A stretch of 64,000 nt of DNA from Halobacteroidaceae bacterium (GCA_003551665.1 PUNE01000013.1:62001-126000); one strand, 5' to 3'. Shown: positions 1 through 10,312, counted from the stretch's first letter. Numbers and translations are program-made. The notes: a model not told the origin generated them from the letters alone.

Positions 1-2
1 AA

Positions 3-1028
3 ACTCCTGAGGGTATTCCAATTGACTTCCACATCGGTGACCACCAGGCCTGGGGTAGCTGGCTTGTAGCCACTACGGGGAATTCAATGCACCTGGGTCT
101 CATCCAGGAAAACGAAGCTTCTTCTCCGCCAGCCCTTGATCTCCGGGAGGGGAAAGTTCCCCAACCACAAATGAAAACTGAAAAGGATTTTTACCAACAT
201 TACTCCCTCCCCTTTATCCCCCCTGAATTAAGAGAAGGATACAAAGAAAAAGAGTTTTTTCAGAGCAATTCAACACCCCGCCTGATCGAGTCCTCTGATA
301 TCAAGGGAATTTTTCATATCCATACAACTTTCAGCGACGGTGCTGCTACCCTGAAAAAGGTGGCAGAAGAATCCGCAAGTCTTGGTTGGGAATATATTGG
401 CATCTCCGATCACAGTCAGTCCGCTTTTTACGCCAATGGACTTGAAAGAAAAGACCTGGAAAGACAGGCTAAAGAGATCGCCCGGTTGAATGAAAAATAC
501 GGAGACAGGATTCACCTTTTTCACGGAGTAGAATGCGACATTTTGCCTGATGGATCCCTGGATTACCCTGACTCACTTCTGAATGAATTAAATCTGGATT
601 TTATTATCGCTTCGGTTCATTCCCACTTTCGAATGACCAGAGAAGAAATGACCCGGCGAATTACCAGGGCCCTGAAACATCCCCGTGTAACTATGCTGGG
701 TCATCCAACAGGAAGACTTCTTCTTGCACGAGAAGCCTATCCTCTCGATCTCGAAGAGATTATCAGGGTTGCAACTGAAAATGAAGTTATCCTGGAGATA
801 AATGCTAACCCCTACCGCCTGGATTTAAGCTGGGAATGGGCAGATTATGCCTATGAACAGGGAGCTTTCCTGGCAATTAACCCCGATGCTCACCGCTTGG
901 ACGGATTGGAGCACCTCGAGTATGGGCTTGCAGTTGCGCGCAAGGCCGCCCTTCCTCCCCAGGCAGTTATCAATACCTTTTCCCGAGATGATGTCCAGAA
1001 ACTTTTCAATCAGAAGAGAAAAGGTTGA
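3..1028 (+). CDS. polX: DNA polymerase/3'-5' exonuclease PolX, C-terminal part (5' end outside window)
   Basis: Frame is open from base 3 (PIDFHIGDHQAWGSWLVATTGNSMHLGL), then a PHP domain (FHIHTTFSDGAATL, SDHSQSAFYANGL, HGVECDILPDG, SVHSHF, GHPTGRLLLAREAY, NPDAH). Confidence 0.85.
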   Translation, partial: TPEGIPIDFHIGDHQAWGSWLVATTGNSMHLGLIQENEASSPPALDLREGKVPQPQMKTEKDFYQHYSLPFIPPELREGYKEKEFFQSNSTPRLIESSDIKGIFHIHTTFSDGAATLKKVAEESASLGWEYIGISDHSQSAFYANGLERKDLERQAKEIARLNEKYGDRIHLFHGVECDILPDGSLDYPDSLLNELNLDFIIASVHSHFRMTREEMTRRITRALKHPRVTMLGHPTGRLLLAREAYPLDLEEIIRVATENEVILEINANPYRLDLSWEWADYAYEQGAFLAINPDAHRLDGLEHLEYGLAVARKAALPPQAVINTFSRDDVQKLFNQKRKG

Positions 1029-1665
1029 TAATTTCTGGAAAACTATCGATCAGGTGGTCGGCTTCCTTTAATTCCTGGGCCTCTCCGTAACCGTAACGAC
1101 AGCCAACGGTAATAAGACTGTTGTCCTGACCTGCTTCCACATCCGACCTTCTATCGCCAACCATGGCTTTTAAACCGGGGAACTTTTGCCTGGCAATCTG
1201 CAAGAGGTCCCCTTTATTTTTGGTTCCATATTCCCCAGCACTATAGATTCCCGCAAAGAAAGCGTTTAAATTATGAAATTCAATTACTGATTTTACGTAC
1301 CCTTCCCCTCCGTTAGAGGCCACCAGGAAATCCCACCCCTTTTCTTTCAATTCCTGGAGGGTATCCCTGACACCGGGATATATTCGCCCCAGTCCTTTTT
1401 GCAGAAATTCTTTTTCAATTTTTTCCAGGAGGTAATCAGCCCTCTCCTGGACCCGGGGACCTGAACCAGGCAATAGAAAATCCCAGATTTCTTCGCTGAT
1501 CATCCCAAGAACTTCCAGGCATTCCTCTTTTTGGGGCTCGGGCCGGGAGTAAAGCCCTTCTTCCTTCAGTTTTTCCATGGTTTTCTTTACAGCAACAACG
1601 GCAAGTTCCTCCGTCTCGAAAAGGGTCCCATCCAGATCGAAGGCAATAGTTTTTTTCTGGATCAT
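1006..1665 (-). CDS. HAD-family hydrolase (phosphoglycolate phosphatase-like)
   Basis: AFDLDGTLFETEE motif I, ASNGGEGYVKS, MVGDRRSDVEAG motif. Confidence 0.85.
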   Translation of the reverse strand: MIQKKTIAFDLDGTLFETEELAVVAVKKTMEKLKEEGLYSRPEPQKEECLEVLGMISEEIWDFLLPGSGPRVQERADYLLEKIEKEFLQKGLGRIYPGVRDTLQELKEKGWDFLVASNGGEGYVKSVIEFHNLNAFFAGIYSAGEYGTKNKGDLLQIARQKFPGLKAMVGDRRSDVEAGQDNSLITVGCRYGYGEAQELKEADHLIDSFPEIINLFSSD

Positions 1666-2915
1666 TTTGATGTTCCTTCCTCCTTTTTTTCTACAATAAA
1701 CAGTGATGCAATAAATCCTACCAGGGCAAAAATTATGAAGATGGAAAAGGCATCCTGGTAAGCAGAAAGTGGATATAGCCTGAAACCTTCCACCAGTTCA
1801 CCCTCCCACCGTTGGTCAAGCATATATCCAATTATCAGGCTGATAATTGAACTGATGCTAAAGGCTCCGAAGTTGATTACACTTGTGGCTATTCCCGAAT
1901 AACGGCTGGGATTAACCTGGGTAACATTGGTAAAACAGAGGATAAAAACAATTGAAAAGAATCCCACCCCAAAATATAAAAAGGGCCATAGCCAACCTGG
2001 GGCCTGGGGGAAAAATACGATTAAAACCCAGAGAAAAAGGGCAACCCCCCCACCAAAATTAATTATGGGTTTAACTCTTCCCCAACGGGAGGCAAGACTT
2101 CCAAAAACAGGAGAACCTAAAAGCAAACCTAAAAGCACAAGTAAAATATAGGAGGAAGCTCTATCCTGACTCCAATCCTGGACCTGCATCAGGTATGTAA
2201 CTCCCCAGACTCCTGCCAGAGACATACTCGTTCCCATTAACCCCGAAATGGTCAGGAAATTTGGCCAGGTCTTCAGATTCTTTATTACCCCAAGAAAACC
2301 TCCCCAGAGACTCCTTGCATCTTCTTTGGTTTCTGTTTTCCTGTCATCGGGGCGGGGAAACCGAGAAAGCCAGAAAATAGCAAGGCCAATCAGGAGGGAA
2401 AAAGCCCCCAAAACCCAAAATGTGCTCCGCCACCCAAGGGCCAGAACAACAATGGCAAAAGGAGCAGAAGCCAGAACAGCCCCAAAATTTCCCACAGCAG
2501 AAGTAATACCAGTTAAGCGGGGAAATTCTCTGGGTTGGAACCAGGTGGACTGGACCTTCAGGATGGAAAGGAAGATAACCGAAACTCCAAGGCCAACAAG
2601 GAGTCGGCCGGAAAAAGCAAGAAAATAAGTAGTGGAAAAACCGAACAAAATTGAACCCAGACCAGTTACTACCATTCCCAGTGCAGAAATACGCCTGGGC
2701 CCTATTTTATCAATCAGCAACCCCGAAGGGATCTGCATAATTCCATAAACATAAAAATAAACTGCGCCCAGGTTACTCAGGGCTGCCCCTGTCAATCCAA
2801 GGGCACCACCAATATCTGAGGCAACCACTCCAAAAGCAAAACGATGAAAAAAGGAAATAAAAAGACCCATAAGTAAAACAATCCAGGTCAAAAGAGCCAG
2901 TTTTTGTTTGCCCAT
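1662..2915 (-). CDS. MFS transporter
   Basis: 12-TM-like hydrophobic protein; GLLIDKIGPRR loop; 4-nt overlap with HAD gene. Confidence 0.85.
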   Translation of the reverse strand: MGKQKLALLTWIVLLMGLFISFFHRFAFGVVASDIGGALGLTGAALSNLGAVYFYVYGIMQIPSGLLIDKIGPRRISALGMVVTGLGSILFGFSTTYFLAFSGRLLVGLGVSVIFLSILKVQSTWFQPREFPRLTGITSAVGNFGAVLASAPFAIVVLALGWRSTFWVLGAFSLLIGLAIFWLSRFPRPDDRKTETKEDARSLWGGFLGVIKNLKTWPNFLTISGLMGTSMSLAGVWGVTYLMQVQDWSQDRASSYILLVLLGLLLGSPVFGSLASRWGRVKPIINFGGGVALFLWVLIVFFPQAPGWLWPFLYFGVGFFSIVFILCFTNVTQVNPSRYSGIATSVINFGAFSISSIISLIIGYMLDQRWEGELVEGFRLYPLSAYQDAFSIFIIFALVGFIASLFIVEKKEEGTSK

Positions 2916-2925
2916 TTTTTTCCTC

Positions 2926-4326
2926 CTACCCTACGGTTTTTTCCTTGGTCTTCAATTTTACAGCCGGCTTTTTCCAGTGACCAGAAGCAAAACGAAGGCT
3001 GGTTAAAAAGAACCTGATAATAAAATCAACAGAAAGCCCTATCCAGGCACCGAGCAGTCCAAGGTTAAAAACAAAGGCCAGAAAATAAGAAAGAACTATT
3101 CTGGCTCCCAATACGCCCAGGGCTGTGATATACATTACCCATTTGGTATCCCCCGCACCCCGAAGGGCTCCAGAAAGAGTAATTGTTGAGCCCAGGAAAG
3201 GCATGGTCAGGGCCACAATTCTCAAGACCAGGGCAGCCTGGGAAATCACCTCGGGATCTTCAATAAAAAGCCGGGTAAACTGAGGGGCAAGGAAAAACAA
3301 TATTGCCCCAAGAGTTCCCATGGCAAGCATTGCGATCCTGTTGGCAGTAATCCCACTTTCTTCAGCTCGATCCATAAGCCTTGCTCCCAGGTTCTGCCCC
3401 ACAAGGGTGGTTGCAGCCAGGCCGAAACCGAAAGCCGGCATAAAAGCAAGAGAAAGACCTCTCATGGCAACCTGATGGGCAGCAAGTGACACGGTACCAA
3501 GTCCCGCAACCAGAATGGTTAGAAGTGTCTGCCCACTTGAACGAATTAACTGTTCCATTGCCGCAGGGATCCCAATTCTTAAAACATCTTTAATCAGGGG
3601 AATTTCCAGCCGCATCGAGGTCCTTGAAAGGGAGATCCGGAAATATTTAGTGCCCCGGAGCAGAATAAAGAAGGCTGCCAGTGCTGCAAAAACCCGGGCC
3701 GAACCGGTTGCAATGGCTGCTCCCCGAACTCCAAGTTCTGGGAAAAAGCCAATGCCAAAAATCAAAAAATAATCCATAACAATATTGTAGGCATTGGTTA
3801 GCGCCATTATTATCAAGGGAGTTCTCATATCCCCCGCTCCCTGGAAAATCCCGTTGAAAAGGATCAGGCTAAAAAAAAGGGGGATTGAAAGAGAAATTAT
3901 CCGCAGGTATTCTCCTCCGTAAGCAATAACCTGGGGATCTGTTTCCTCCATTCGGCTAATCAAAATTTCAATGATTTCGAAGGAAAAAAGAAAGCCAAAA
4001 AGTCCTACTGCAAAGGAAAGCAAGAGGGTTACAAGTAACGATTGAATGGCTACTTCCTGTGCTTTGTCCTTTCTATCTGCCCCAATAAATTGGGCCACCA
4101 GCGTGGTGGTCCCGATAGAAAAGGCAGTTATTATCCCAATAAGGAAAAACACAATCTGGTTGGAAACTCCAACTGCAGCGATAGCGGCAGCTCCAATTCT
4201 TCCCACCATAGCCGTATCAGCCAGGCCTACTAATGACTGCAACGACATTCGGGCGACTACTGGAAGAGCCAAAAGTAAAACGCTTTTTTTGATATCCATT
4301 TCTGTTAACCTGGGCATTAATAACAT
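2926..4326 (-). CDS. MATE family efflux transporter
   Basis: Polytopic membrane protein with ALPVVARMSLQSLVGLADTAMVGRIGAAAIAAVGVSNQ and FGLAATTLVGQNLGA. Confidence 0.9.
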   Translation of the reverse strand: MLLMPRLTEMDIKKSVLLLALPVVARMSLQSLVGLADTAMVGRIGAAAIAAVGVSNQIVFFLIGIITAFSIGTTTLVAQFIGADRKDKAQEVAIQSLLVTLLLSFAVGLFGFLFSFEIIEILISRMEETDPQVIAYGGEYLRIISLSIPLFFSLILFNGIFQGAGDMRTPLIIMALTNAYNIVMDYFLIFGIGFFPELGVRGAAIATGSARVFAALAAFFILLRGTKYFRISLSRTSMRLEIPLIKDVLRIGIPAAMEQLIRSSGQTLLTILVAGLGTVSLAAHQVAMRGLSLAFMPAFGFGLAATTLVGQNLGARLMDRAEESGITANRIAMLAMGTLGAILFFLAPQFTRLFIEDPEVISQAALVLRIVALTMPFLGSTITLSGALRGAGDTKWVMYITALGVLGARIVLSYFLAFVFNLGLLGAWIGLSVDFIIRFFLTSLRFASGHWKKPAVKLKTKEKTVG

Positions 4327-4401
4327 CCAATCCTGTTCTTAACTCCAATAAATTATTTTATCACTTATAATAACTCATGTCCAATTTTAAGGGGGTTTAG
4401 T

Positions 4402-5592
4402 ATGACCGGGAATAAAATTAACGTTATCTGGGCACCAGGTGAAGATTACATTATCCACCAGGGGCACCCTGAGAGTCCAGAACGAATGCTGGTGTTTAAA
4501 GAAATAGTTGAACATTTTGGTTTTGAACTCCAATCTCCCCTTCCCCTTTCCCGAAGCCAGATTGAAAACATTCAATTTCTGGGACCTGAAACCGAAATCC
4601 AAAACGCCCATCAAATGGCTGCGGGTGCCGTGAAAATGGCCTGTCAAAAACTTTTAAATGGGGAAAGAGCCCTGGTGCTGGCCAGACCTCCCGCCCACCA
4701 TTCTCCCCGGCTTAGTTATGGAACAAGGGGCTTCTGCACAATTAACAATGATGCCATTGGTATTGCCCACCTATTAAGGGAAAAGCCAGATCTCCGTCTG
4801 GCAATAGTTGATACTGATGCCCATCATGGAGACGGCAATGAAGACTTCTTTTTTTACGATGCCAGGATTAAGCATTTCTCCATTCACCAGGACGGAAGAA
4901 CCATTTTCCCGGGAACCGGGTTTCCCGAGGTTATTGGAGCTTATAACAATAATCGGAACATACCCCTTCCTCCTGGAACAGGAGATTCTTATCTTTATCA
5001 GGCTCTAACTGACCTTGTGATACCGGAGCTCAGGGCCTTCTCACCTGATTATGTAATTCATGTAACAGGTTTTGATGGGCACCAGGCTGATTATCTTTCC
5101 GCCCTGGAGTATTCGGACGATGCCTGGGGGATGATTTCTCACCTCCTGCAGCCAGACCTGACAATAATTGAAGGGGGATATGATCTGAAAAAAGCCATAC
5201 CCTCTTCACTTCCACCCCTTATAAAAGCCCTAACCGAAAAGACTTATTCAATTTCGCCTCCTCCCCACCTGAAAAAAGCAAAGAACTGGACGGGGGCAAT
5301 CAGGGGGATCTGGGATCAGAGTGAGGAAGAGCTGGAAAATGGGAAAAATGATCCCCGGTCACGTCATATTTCCTTTTTTTACGATGAAGCTTTTTTTGCC
5401 GAAGAACGGGCAGAAACTTACTATCCCTGTAATCGGTGTGGGGGGTTGCTCCACGTTATCTCCAGTTGTTTTTCCCGCCGAGAATTTCTCTATATGCCCC
5501 CTGAGATCTGCAATAGATGCGAGGAACAGCAGGGTTCTTTACAAAATAAAAAAGAGGGCGACCCGCTGATTATCCGGGAGGCCCCCTTTTAA
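4402..5592 (+). CDS. histone deacetylase family protein with C-terminal Cys-rich (zinc-ribbon-like) tail
   Basis: RPPAHHSPRLSYGTRGFCTINNDAIG, VDTDAHHGDGNEDFF, TGFDGHQAD, IIEGGYDL; C-terminal CNRCGG...CNRCEEQ. Confidence 0.85.
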   Translation: MTGNKINVIWAPGEDYIIHQGHPESPERMLVFKEIVEHFGFELQSPLPLSRSQIENIQFLGPETEIQNAHQMAAGAVKMACQKLLNGERALVLARPPAHHSPRLSYGTRGFCTINNDAIGIAHLLREKPDLRLAIVDTDAHHGDGNEDFFFYDARIKHFSIHQDGRTIFPGTGFPEVIGAYNNNRNIPLPPGTGDSYLYQALTDLVIPELRAFSPDYVIHVTGFDGHQADYLSALEYSDDAWGMISHLLQPDLTIIEGGYDLKKAIPSSLPPLIKALTEKTYSISPPPHLKKAKNWTGAIRGIWDQSEEELENGKNDPRSRHISFFYDEAFFAEERAETYYPCNRCGGLLHVISSCFSRREFLYMPPEICNRCEEQQGSLQNKKEGDPLIIREAPF

Positions 5593-5593
5593 C

Positions 5594-7150
5594 CTATTTC
5601 CTATAGACAAATTCCCCACCAACAACGGTTCCCAGGATTTCCATTTTCTGCAGTCGGGAAGGATCTTGCATGAAATCCGAGGAAAAGACGGTCAGATCGG
5701 CAACCTTGCCCGGCTCAATTGTTCCTTTAAGTTTTTCTTCGCCCGAAGCAATTGCAGGACCATAGGTATAGGCCCGCAGGGTTTGAGATGGTGTAAGAGC
5801 CTGTTCCATGTTTTTCCCCTGGCGATAAATGGCATAATACATTCCCTCTACAGGGTCTATGTTTTCTACCGGGGCATCAGACCCAAGGACCAGTTCTGCA
5901 CCACTATCCAGAAGGCTCCGGCAGGCAAAGGCTCCCTTACCTCTTTCCTCTCCCCAGTGCCTTTTAATCAATTCCTGGTCAGCCTTGAGATGAACTGGCT
6001 GCATTGAAGGAATTATATCCAGTTCCCCAAACTTCCTGATATCTTCTTCTCTCAACAACTGGGCATGTTCAATTCTGTGCCTCAAACGGAAAAATCGGGT
6101 TTTTTCCTGGTTCTCTTCGATAACCTCCACGGCAAGCTTGTTAACTCGATCTCCTATGGCGTGAACTGCAATGGCGAGACCATTTTCAATTGCTTTTCTG
6201 GCTATTCCCCGAAACTCATCCTCTTCCATGGTAGGAATTCCACGGTAATCGGGACTGGAAGTATAGGGTTCAATTAGAGCAGCGGTCTGGGATCCCAGGG
6301 CCCCATCCAAAAAGAGTTTTACAGGACCTATTCGTAAAGAAGAGTTACCAATCCCCGAACTTATGCCCATGGATATTGCTGAATCAAGCTGGGGAGCAGG
6401 AATTCCCAGGAGAAATCTCATTTTTAACTTCCCCATCCGTTGTAGTTGCTGTAATCCCTGCAATGTTCGGAAACCCTCGAAGGAATGTACACCGGTAAGC
6501 CCCAATGCAGTGGCCTCAGCCATTCCCTTTTCCAGGGCCTCAATGGCTACATCAAGTGAGGGGGGTGGAATTTTTTCCAGGACCAGGTCATTGGCATTTT
6601 CCATCAGAATTCCTGTTGGCCATCCTTCCTCGTCCCGAACAATCTCCCCGCCCGGTGGGGTCGGGGTATCCGCAGTAATTCCTGCGGCCTTTAAACCGGC
6701 GGTATTCAACCAGAGGCTATGGTGATCCTTACTGAAAAAAGCCGCGGGAACATCTCCTGTAACTTCATCCAGATCTTTCCGGCCAGGTAAACCCTCCGGC
6801 CAGAAGTTATGGTCCCAGCCTCCTCCCAAAAGCCAGCCCCCGATGCGGGGCTTTTTTTGTATCCCCGATGCAACAAGTTCCTTCGCCTCGGCCATACTTT
6901 TACACTGGCCAAAGCGGAATGAAAGAAGTTGTTGAGAAAACATCAAAAAATGAGTATGGCCGTCAGTCAGGCCAGGAGTAATAATGGAACCGTCCATATC
7001 AAATTTTTCTACATCCCTATCCAGGTGGGGCTCAATATCCTCCTTGCGACCTACCGCCTTTATTCTGTCGCCAGTAACAAGAAGACTGTCATTAATATAT
7101 TCATCATTTTTCCCTGTGTAAAGGCGGGCATTATAAAAAAACTTTTTCAT
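5594..7150 (-). CDS. amidohydrolase family protein (YtcJ-like)
   Basis: GSIITPGLTDGHTHF, LGGGWDHNFWPEGLPGRKDLD, HAIGDRVNKLAVE, RHRIEHAQL, LGSDAPVE. Confidence 0.85.
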   Translation of the reverse strand: MKKFFYNARLYTGKNDEYINDSLLVTGDRIKAVGRKEDIEPHLDRDVEKFDMDGSIITPGLTDGHTHFLMFSQQLLSFRFGQCKSMAEAKELVASGIQKKPRIGGWLLGGGWDHNFWPEGLPGRKDLDEVTGDVPAAFFSKDHHSLWLNTAGLKAAGITADTPTPPGGEIVRDEEGWPTGILMENANDLVLEKIPPPSLDVAIEALEKGMAEATALGLTGVHSFEGFRTLQGLQQLQRMGKLKMRFLLGIPAPQLDSAISMGISSGIGNSSLRIGPVKLFLDGALGSQTAALIEPYTSSPDYRGIPTMEEDEFRGIARKAIENGLAIAVHAIGDRVNKLAVEVIEENQEKTRFFRLRHRIEHAQLLREEDIRKFGELDIIPSMQPVHLKADQELIKRHWGEERGKGAFACRSLLDSGAELVLGSDAPVENIDPVEGMYYAIYRQGKNMEQALTPSQTLRAYTYGPAIASGEEKLKGTIEPGKVADLTVFSSDFMQDPSRLQKMEILGTVVGGEFVYRK

Positions 7151-7249
7151 TTGCTGACCCCCTAGTTTTGCGGTTTTTACAGGAAGTGGGTTTTAACCCA
7201 CTCCTCTTCTTTCCGGGGCTTTTCCTGAAGAAAAGTAAAAGAAGTTGGC

Positions 7250-8272
7250 CTAAAAGTCAATCTTTTCTTCCAGGATTTTTCCCAGTAGAGCAACTGCAGC
7301 CTCTACATCTCTCAGATCTACCATTTCCGCGGGACTGTGCACGTAACGGCAGGGGATAGAAATGCAACCCGCCAGAACTCCCTCTCGAGTAAGGTGGATT
7401 GCCCCGGCATCCGTTCCTCCCCGGGCCAAAACCTCCAGCTGGTACTTAATGTTTGCTTTTTCTGCAATTTCCACCATCATGTCCTTAACAAGAGGACTGG
7501 TGATCAGGGAACTATCCTTTACTTTTATGGCTGCCCCGCCCCCCAGCTTTACATCCATTTTTTTGGCCTCGGGGGTATCACCTGTCATGGTGACATCAAC
7601 AGCAATTCCCAGTCCAGGATTCAGGCCATAGGCGGAAGTCCTGGCTCCCCGGATTCCCACTTCCTCCTGGGAGGTAAAAACAAAGTAGACATCATTGTGG
7701 TTATTTTTTAGTTCTTTTAAAGCTGAAATTAAAACAGCACAACCAATTCTATCATCCATTGCCTTGGCTACCAGGCGATTTCCCAGAGAAACCATTGGCT
7801 GGTCGTAAATGGCAATATCGCCTATTGTAACATGTTTTCTGGCCTCGTCCTGGTTTTCGGCCCCAATATCAATGTACATTTTTTCCAGGTCAAGTTCCTT
7901 GAGCTCTTTAAGTTGTTCGTGGAAAACTACTCCCTTTTTCCCCGAGGGAAGAACCACCCTTGCTCCCACCAGGCGTGAGGGACCAACCCCTCCCACATTG
8001 GTAAAACGTAAAAAGCCATCCTTGTCAATATGGGTTACCATCAAACCAATTTCGTCCATGTGGGCAGCAAGCATAACCGGCCTGGTTTCTTCCGAAGCAG
8101 TGCCCTTTTTCAGGACTATTAAATTGCCCAGGTAATCTGTCCTGATTTCATCAGCAAGTCCCGAAACTTCCTCTTTTATTACTTCCCGAATCCTATCTTC
8201 CCTACCTGAAGGACCATAGGTTTCGGTTAACTTTTTAATAATTTTTTCCAAGGGGAAAACCTCCTTCGGCAA
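7250..8272 (-). CDS. M42 family metallopeptidase (tandem copy 1)
   Basis: LAAHMDEIGLMV, AKAMDDRIGC, TSQEEVGIRGA, AVDVT, YVHSPAEMVD. Confidence 0.9.
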   Translation of the reverse strand: MPKEVFPLEKIIKKLTETYGPSGREDRIREVIKEEVSGLADEIRTDYLGNLIVLKKGTASEETRPVMLAAHMDEIGLMVTHIDKDGFLRFTNVGGVGPSRLVGARVVLPSGKKGVVFHEQLKELKELDLEKMYIDIGAENQDEARKHVTIGDIAIYDQPMVSLGNRLVAKAMDDRIGCAVLISALKELKNNHNDVYFVFTSQEEVGIRGARTSAYGLNPGLGIAVDVTMTGDTPEAKKMDVKLGGGAAIKVKDSSLITSPLVKDMMVEIAEKANIKYQLEVLARGGTDAGAIHLTREGVLAGCISIPCRYVHSPAEMVDLRDVEAAVALLGKILEEKIDF

Positions 8273-9308
8273 TATCCTCTAAAATTGTTTTAACCAGGTC
8301 AATCATGCCTTGCAAATCATCCATATTTAAAAGAGAAACAGGACTGTGAATATACCTGCAGGGCAGGGAGAGTCCAATAGTGGGTATTCCTTCCTCCACG
8401 AGGTGGATCCTTCCGGCATCAGTTCCCCCAATATTGGTCCGGCGAAATTGGTAGCGGATTCCCTCTTTTTCAGCCAGTTCAGCAACCCTTTTATTCAGGT
8501 GCTGGTTGGCCAGAAAGGACCTGTCCATCAGGGTAATTGCCGGTCCCTGTCCCATGGTAGTTGAATATCGGTGCTCCGGGCTTTCTGGAACATCCGAAGC
8601 CGTCGTTCCCTCCAGCACAATCGCCAGATCCGGCCGGACATTACTGGCGGCCACCCCTGCACCTCTCAGCCCGACTTCTTCCTGGACTGTAAAAGCGCCT
8701 GTGAGATTTATCCGGGGTTTGCTTTTTAAAATTTCGATTATTGCAGTACAACCTGCCCGGTCATCAAAAGCCTTGCCCTTCATTACCTTTTCGTTTATAT
8801 ACTCAGTTCTGGTAGCAAAGGTAATCTGATCCCCAATTTTGGCTTTTCTTTTTGCTTCTTCTTCACTGCTGGCCCCAATATCAATAAAGAGTTCCTGGCG
8901 GGAGAAGGGTTTGTTCTGTTCAGCCTTTTTCTGGAGGTGGATGGGTTTGGCCCCGACTATCCCCAGAACCTTATCCTCCCCTACATAAACCTTTTTCCCG
9001 ACAACAACCCGGAGGTCAATTCCTCCAACCGGCGCAAACTTCAAGAGTCCACCGGGGTCATAACCCATTACCATAAAGCCCACTTCATCCATGTGACTGG
9101 CCAGCATTACATGGGGAGTATCCCCTGCTTTATGCCGGGCATACATGTTGCCCATGGCATCCAGGCTGAATCCAAGGTCTTCCCCGACCAGTTTATCCTT
9201 AATATAACTGCGGACCTGGGCTTCCCGTCCCGCAATTCCTGGAACTTCCGTCAGCTCCTTTATAAGCACGTTAATCCCTCCACAAATTCGACATCGGCCT
9301 GCAAGCAA
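8235..9308 (-). CDS. M42 family metallopeptidase (tandem copy 2; the start may be internal to this ORF)
   Basis: LASHMDEVGFMV, GKAFDDRAGC, TVQEEVGLRGA, VLEGTTA, YIHSPVSLL. Confidence 0.9.
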   Translation of the reverse strand: MLAGRCRICGGINVLIKELTEVPGIAGREAQVRSYIKDKLVGEDLGFSLDAMGNMYARHKAGDTPHVMLASHMDEVGFMVMGYDPGGLLKFAPVGGIDLRVVVGKKVYVGEDKVLGIVGAKPIHLQKKAEQNKPFSRQELFIDIGASSEEEAKRKAKIGDQITFATRTEYINEKVMKGKAFDDRAGCTAIIEILKSKPRINLTGAFTVQEEVGLRGAGVAASNVRPDLAIVLEGTTASDVPESPEHRYSTTMGQGPAITLMDRSFLANQHLNKRVAELAEKEGIRYQFRRTNIGGTDAGRIHLVEEGIPTIGLSLPCRYIHSPVSLLNMDDLQGMIDLVKTILEDIAEGGFPLGKNY

Positions 9309-10312
9309 AACCTGGCTAACAGTTTTCCAGTTCTGCGGACGTCCCTGATATCAATTACCTCCAGGGGGGAGTGCATGTTGGCGAGGGGAATGGATAACAG
9401 GGCTGTAGCAACACCACAACGGCTCATCTGGATGGCATAGGCGTCGGTTCCCCCTGGATGAGGGGAAGGTTCCATCTGGAAAGGAATATCATTTTCCACA
9501 GCAATTCCCTGCAGTCGTGAAAAGAGATCGGGATGGACGTGGGGCCCGATACCCAGGGCGGGACCTTTATTTGCTTCAATACTGAGTTCTTTTTCCTGGC
9601 CTGGTCTCTGAGCAAAACCCACATCAACCGCAATACCCAGGCAGGGTTTTAGCAAGAAAGAACTGGTAATCGCACCTCTCACACCAACTTCTTCCTGAAC
9701 CGTTGCCACAAAGGCAATATCTATCTCCGGTTGGGTCCCTTTTAATTCCAGGAGAGCTTGATGTAAAGAAGCAACACCTGCCCTGTCATCAAGGCTTTTA
9801 CCTGTGCAAACATTTTCATTAAACCATTCCAGTTCTTGATTAAAAGTAATGGGGTCACCAATCCGAATTTTTTGGGTCAGGCTCTCTTTCTTTTCACCAC
9901 AATCGACAAAAATTTTATCCAGGGGAATTGCTTTTTCCCTTTCTTCTGGTTTCTGCAGGTGGGGTGGTTTTGCACCCACAATGCCCAGAACCTTTTCCCT
10001 GCCCCAGATTACCACTTCCTGGCCTGGAAGCAGACGGGGATCAATCCCCCCAATGGGTTCTATCCGGACAAACCCCTCCTTATCAATTTCATTAACCATA
10101 AAACCAATTTCATCCTGATGGGCAGCAATCATTATCGGCGGATGGTTACTGTTTTTTCCCTTTCTCCAGGCAATAACATTGCCCAGGGTATCCACTTCAA
10201 CTTCGTCTGCCAGGGTTTCCCAGGTTGAAACAATTTTCTGGCTTACTTCCTTTTCCATTCCGGAAATCCCTGGGGTATTGCTGAGACTGGCTATGAACTT
10301 TTTTAGGTCCAT
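9260..10312 (-). CDS. M42 family metallopeptidase (tandem copy 3)
   Basis: AAHQDEIGFMV, GKSLDDRAGV, TVQEEVGVRGA, AVDVG, NMHSPLEVID. Confidence 0.9.
   Translation of the reverse strand: MDLKKFIASLSNTPGISGMEKEVSQKIVSTWETLADEVEVDTLGNVIAWRKGKNSNHPPIMIAAHQDEIGFMVNEIDKEGFVRIEPIGGIDPRLLPGQEVVIWGREKVLGIVGAKPPHLQKPEEREKAIPLDKIFVDCGEKKESLTQKIRIGDPITFNQELEWFNENVCTGKSLDDRAGVASLHQALLELKGTQPEIDIAFVATVQEEVGVRGAITSSFLLKPCLGIAVDVGFAQRPGQEKELSIEANKGPALGIGPHVHPDLFSRLQGIAVENDIPFQMEPSPHPGGTDAYAIQMSRCGVATALLSIPLANMHSPLEVIDIRDVRRTGKLLARFCLQADVEFVEGLTCL

Noticed and set aside
847-1071. 74-aa + strand ORF overlapping the polX 3' end
   Set aside because: Out-of-frame overlap with the well-supported PHP domain.
2248-2628. 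126-aa + strand ORF antisense to the MFS gene
   Set aside because: Arg/Pro-rich, no domain; the minus-strand MFS frame is clearly the coding one.
7185-7202. AGTGGGTTTTAACCCACT inverted repeat between the amidohydrolase and M42 genes
   Set aside because: Short stem with no T-tract in the useful orientation; too weak to call a terminator or operator.
7337-8135. Antisense ORFs 7337..7711, 7362..7631, 7809..8135
   Set aside because: Lie entirely within the M42 coding sequence; no homology signal.
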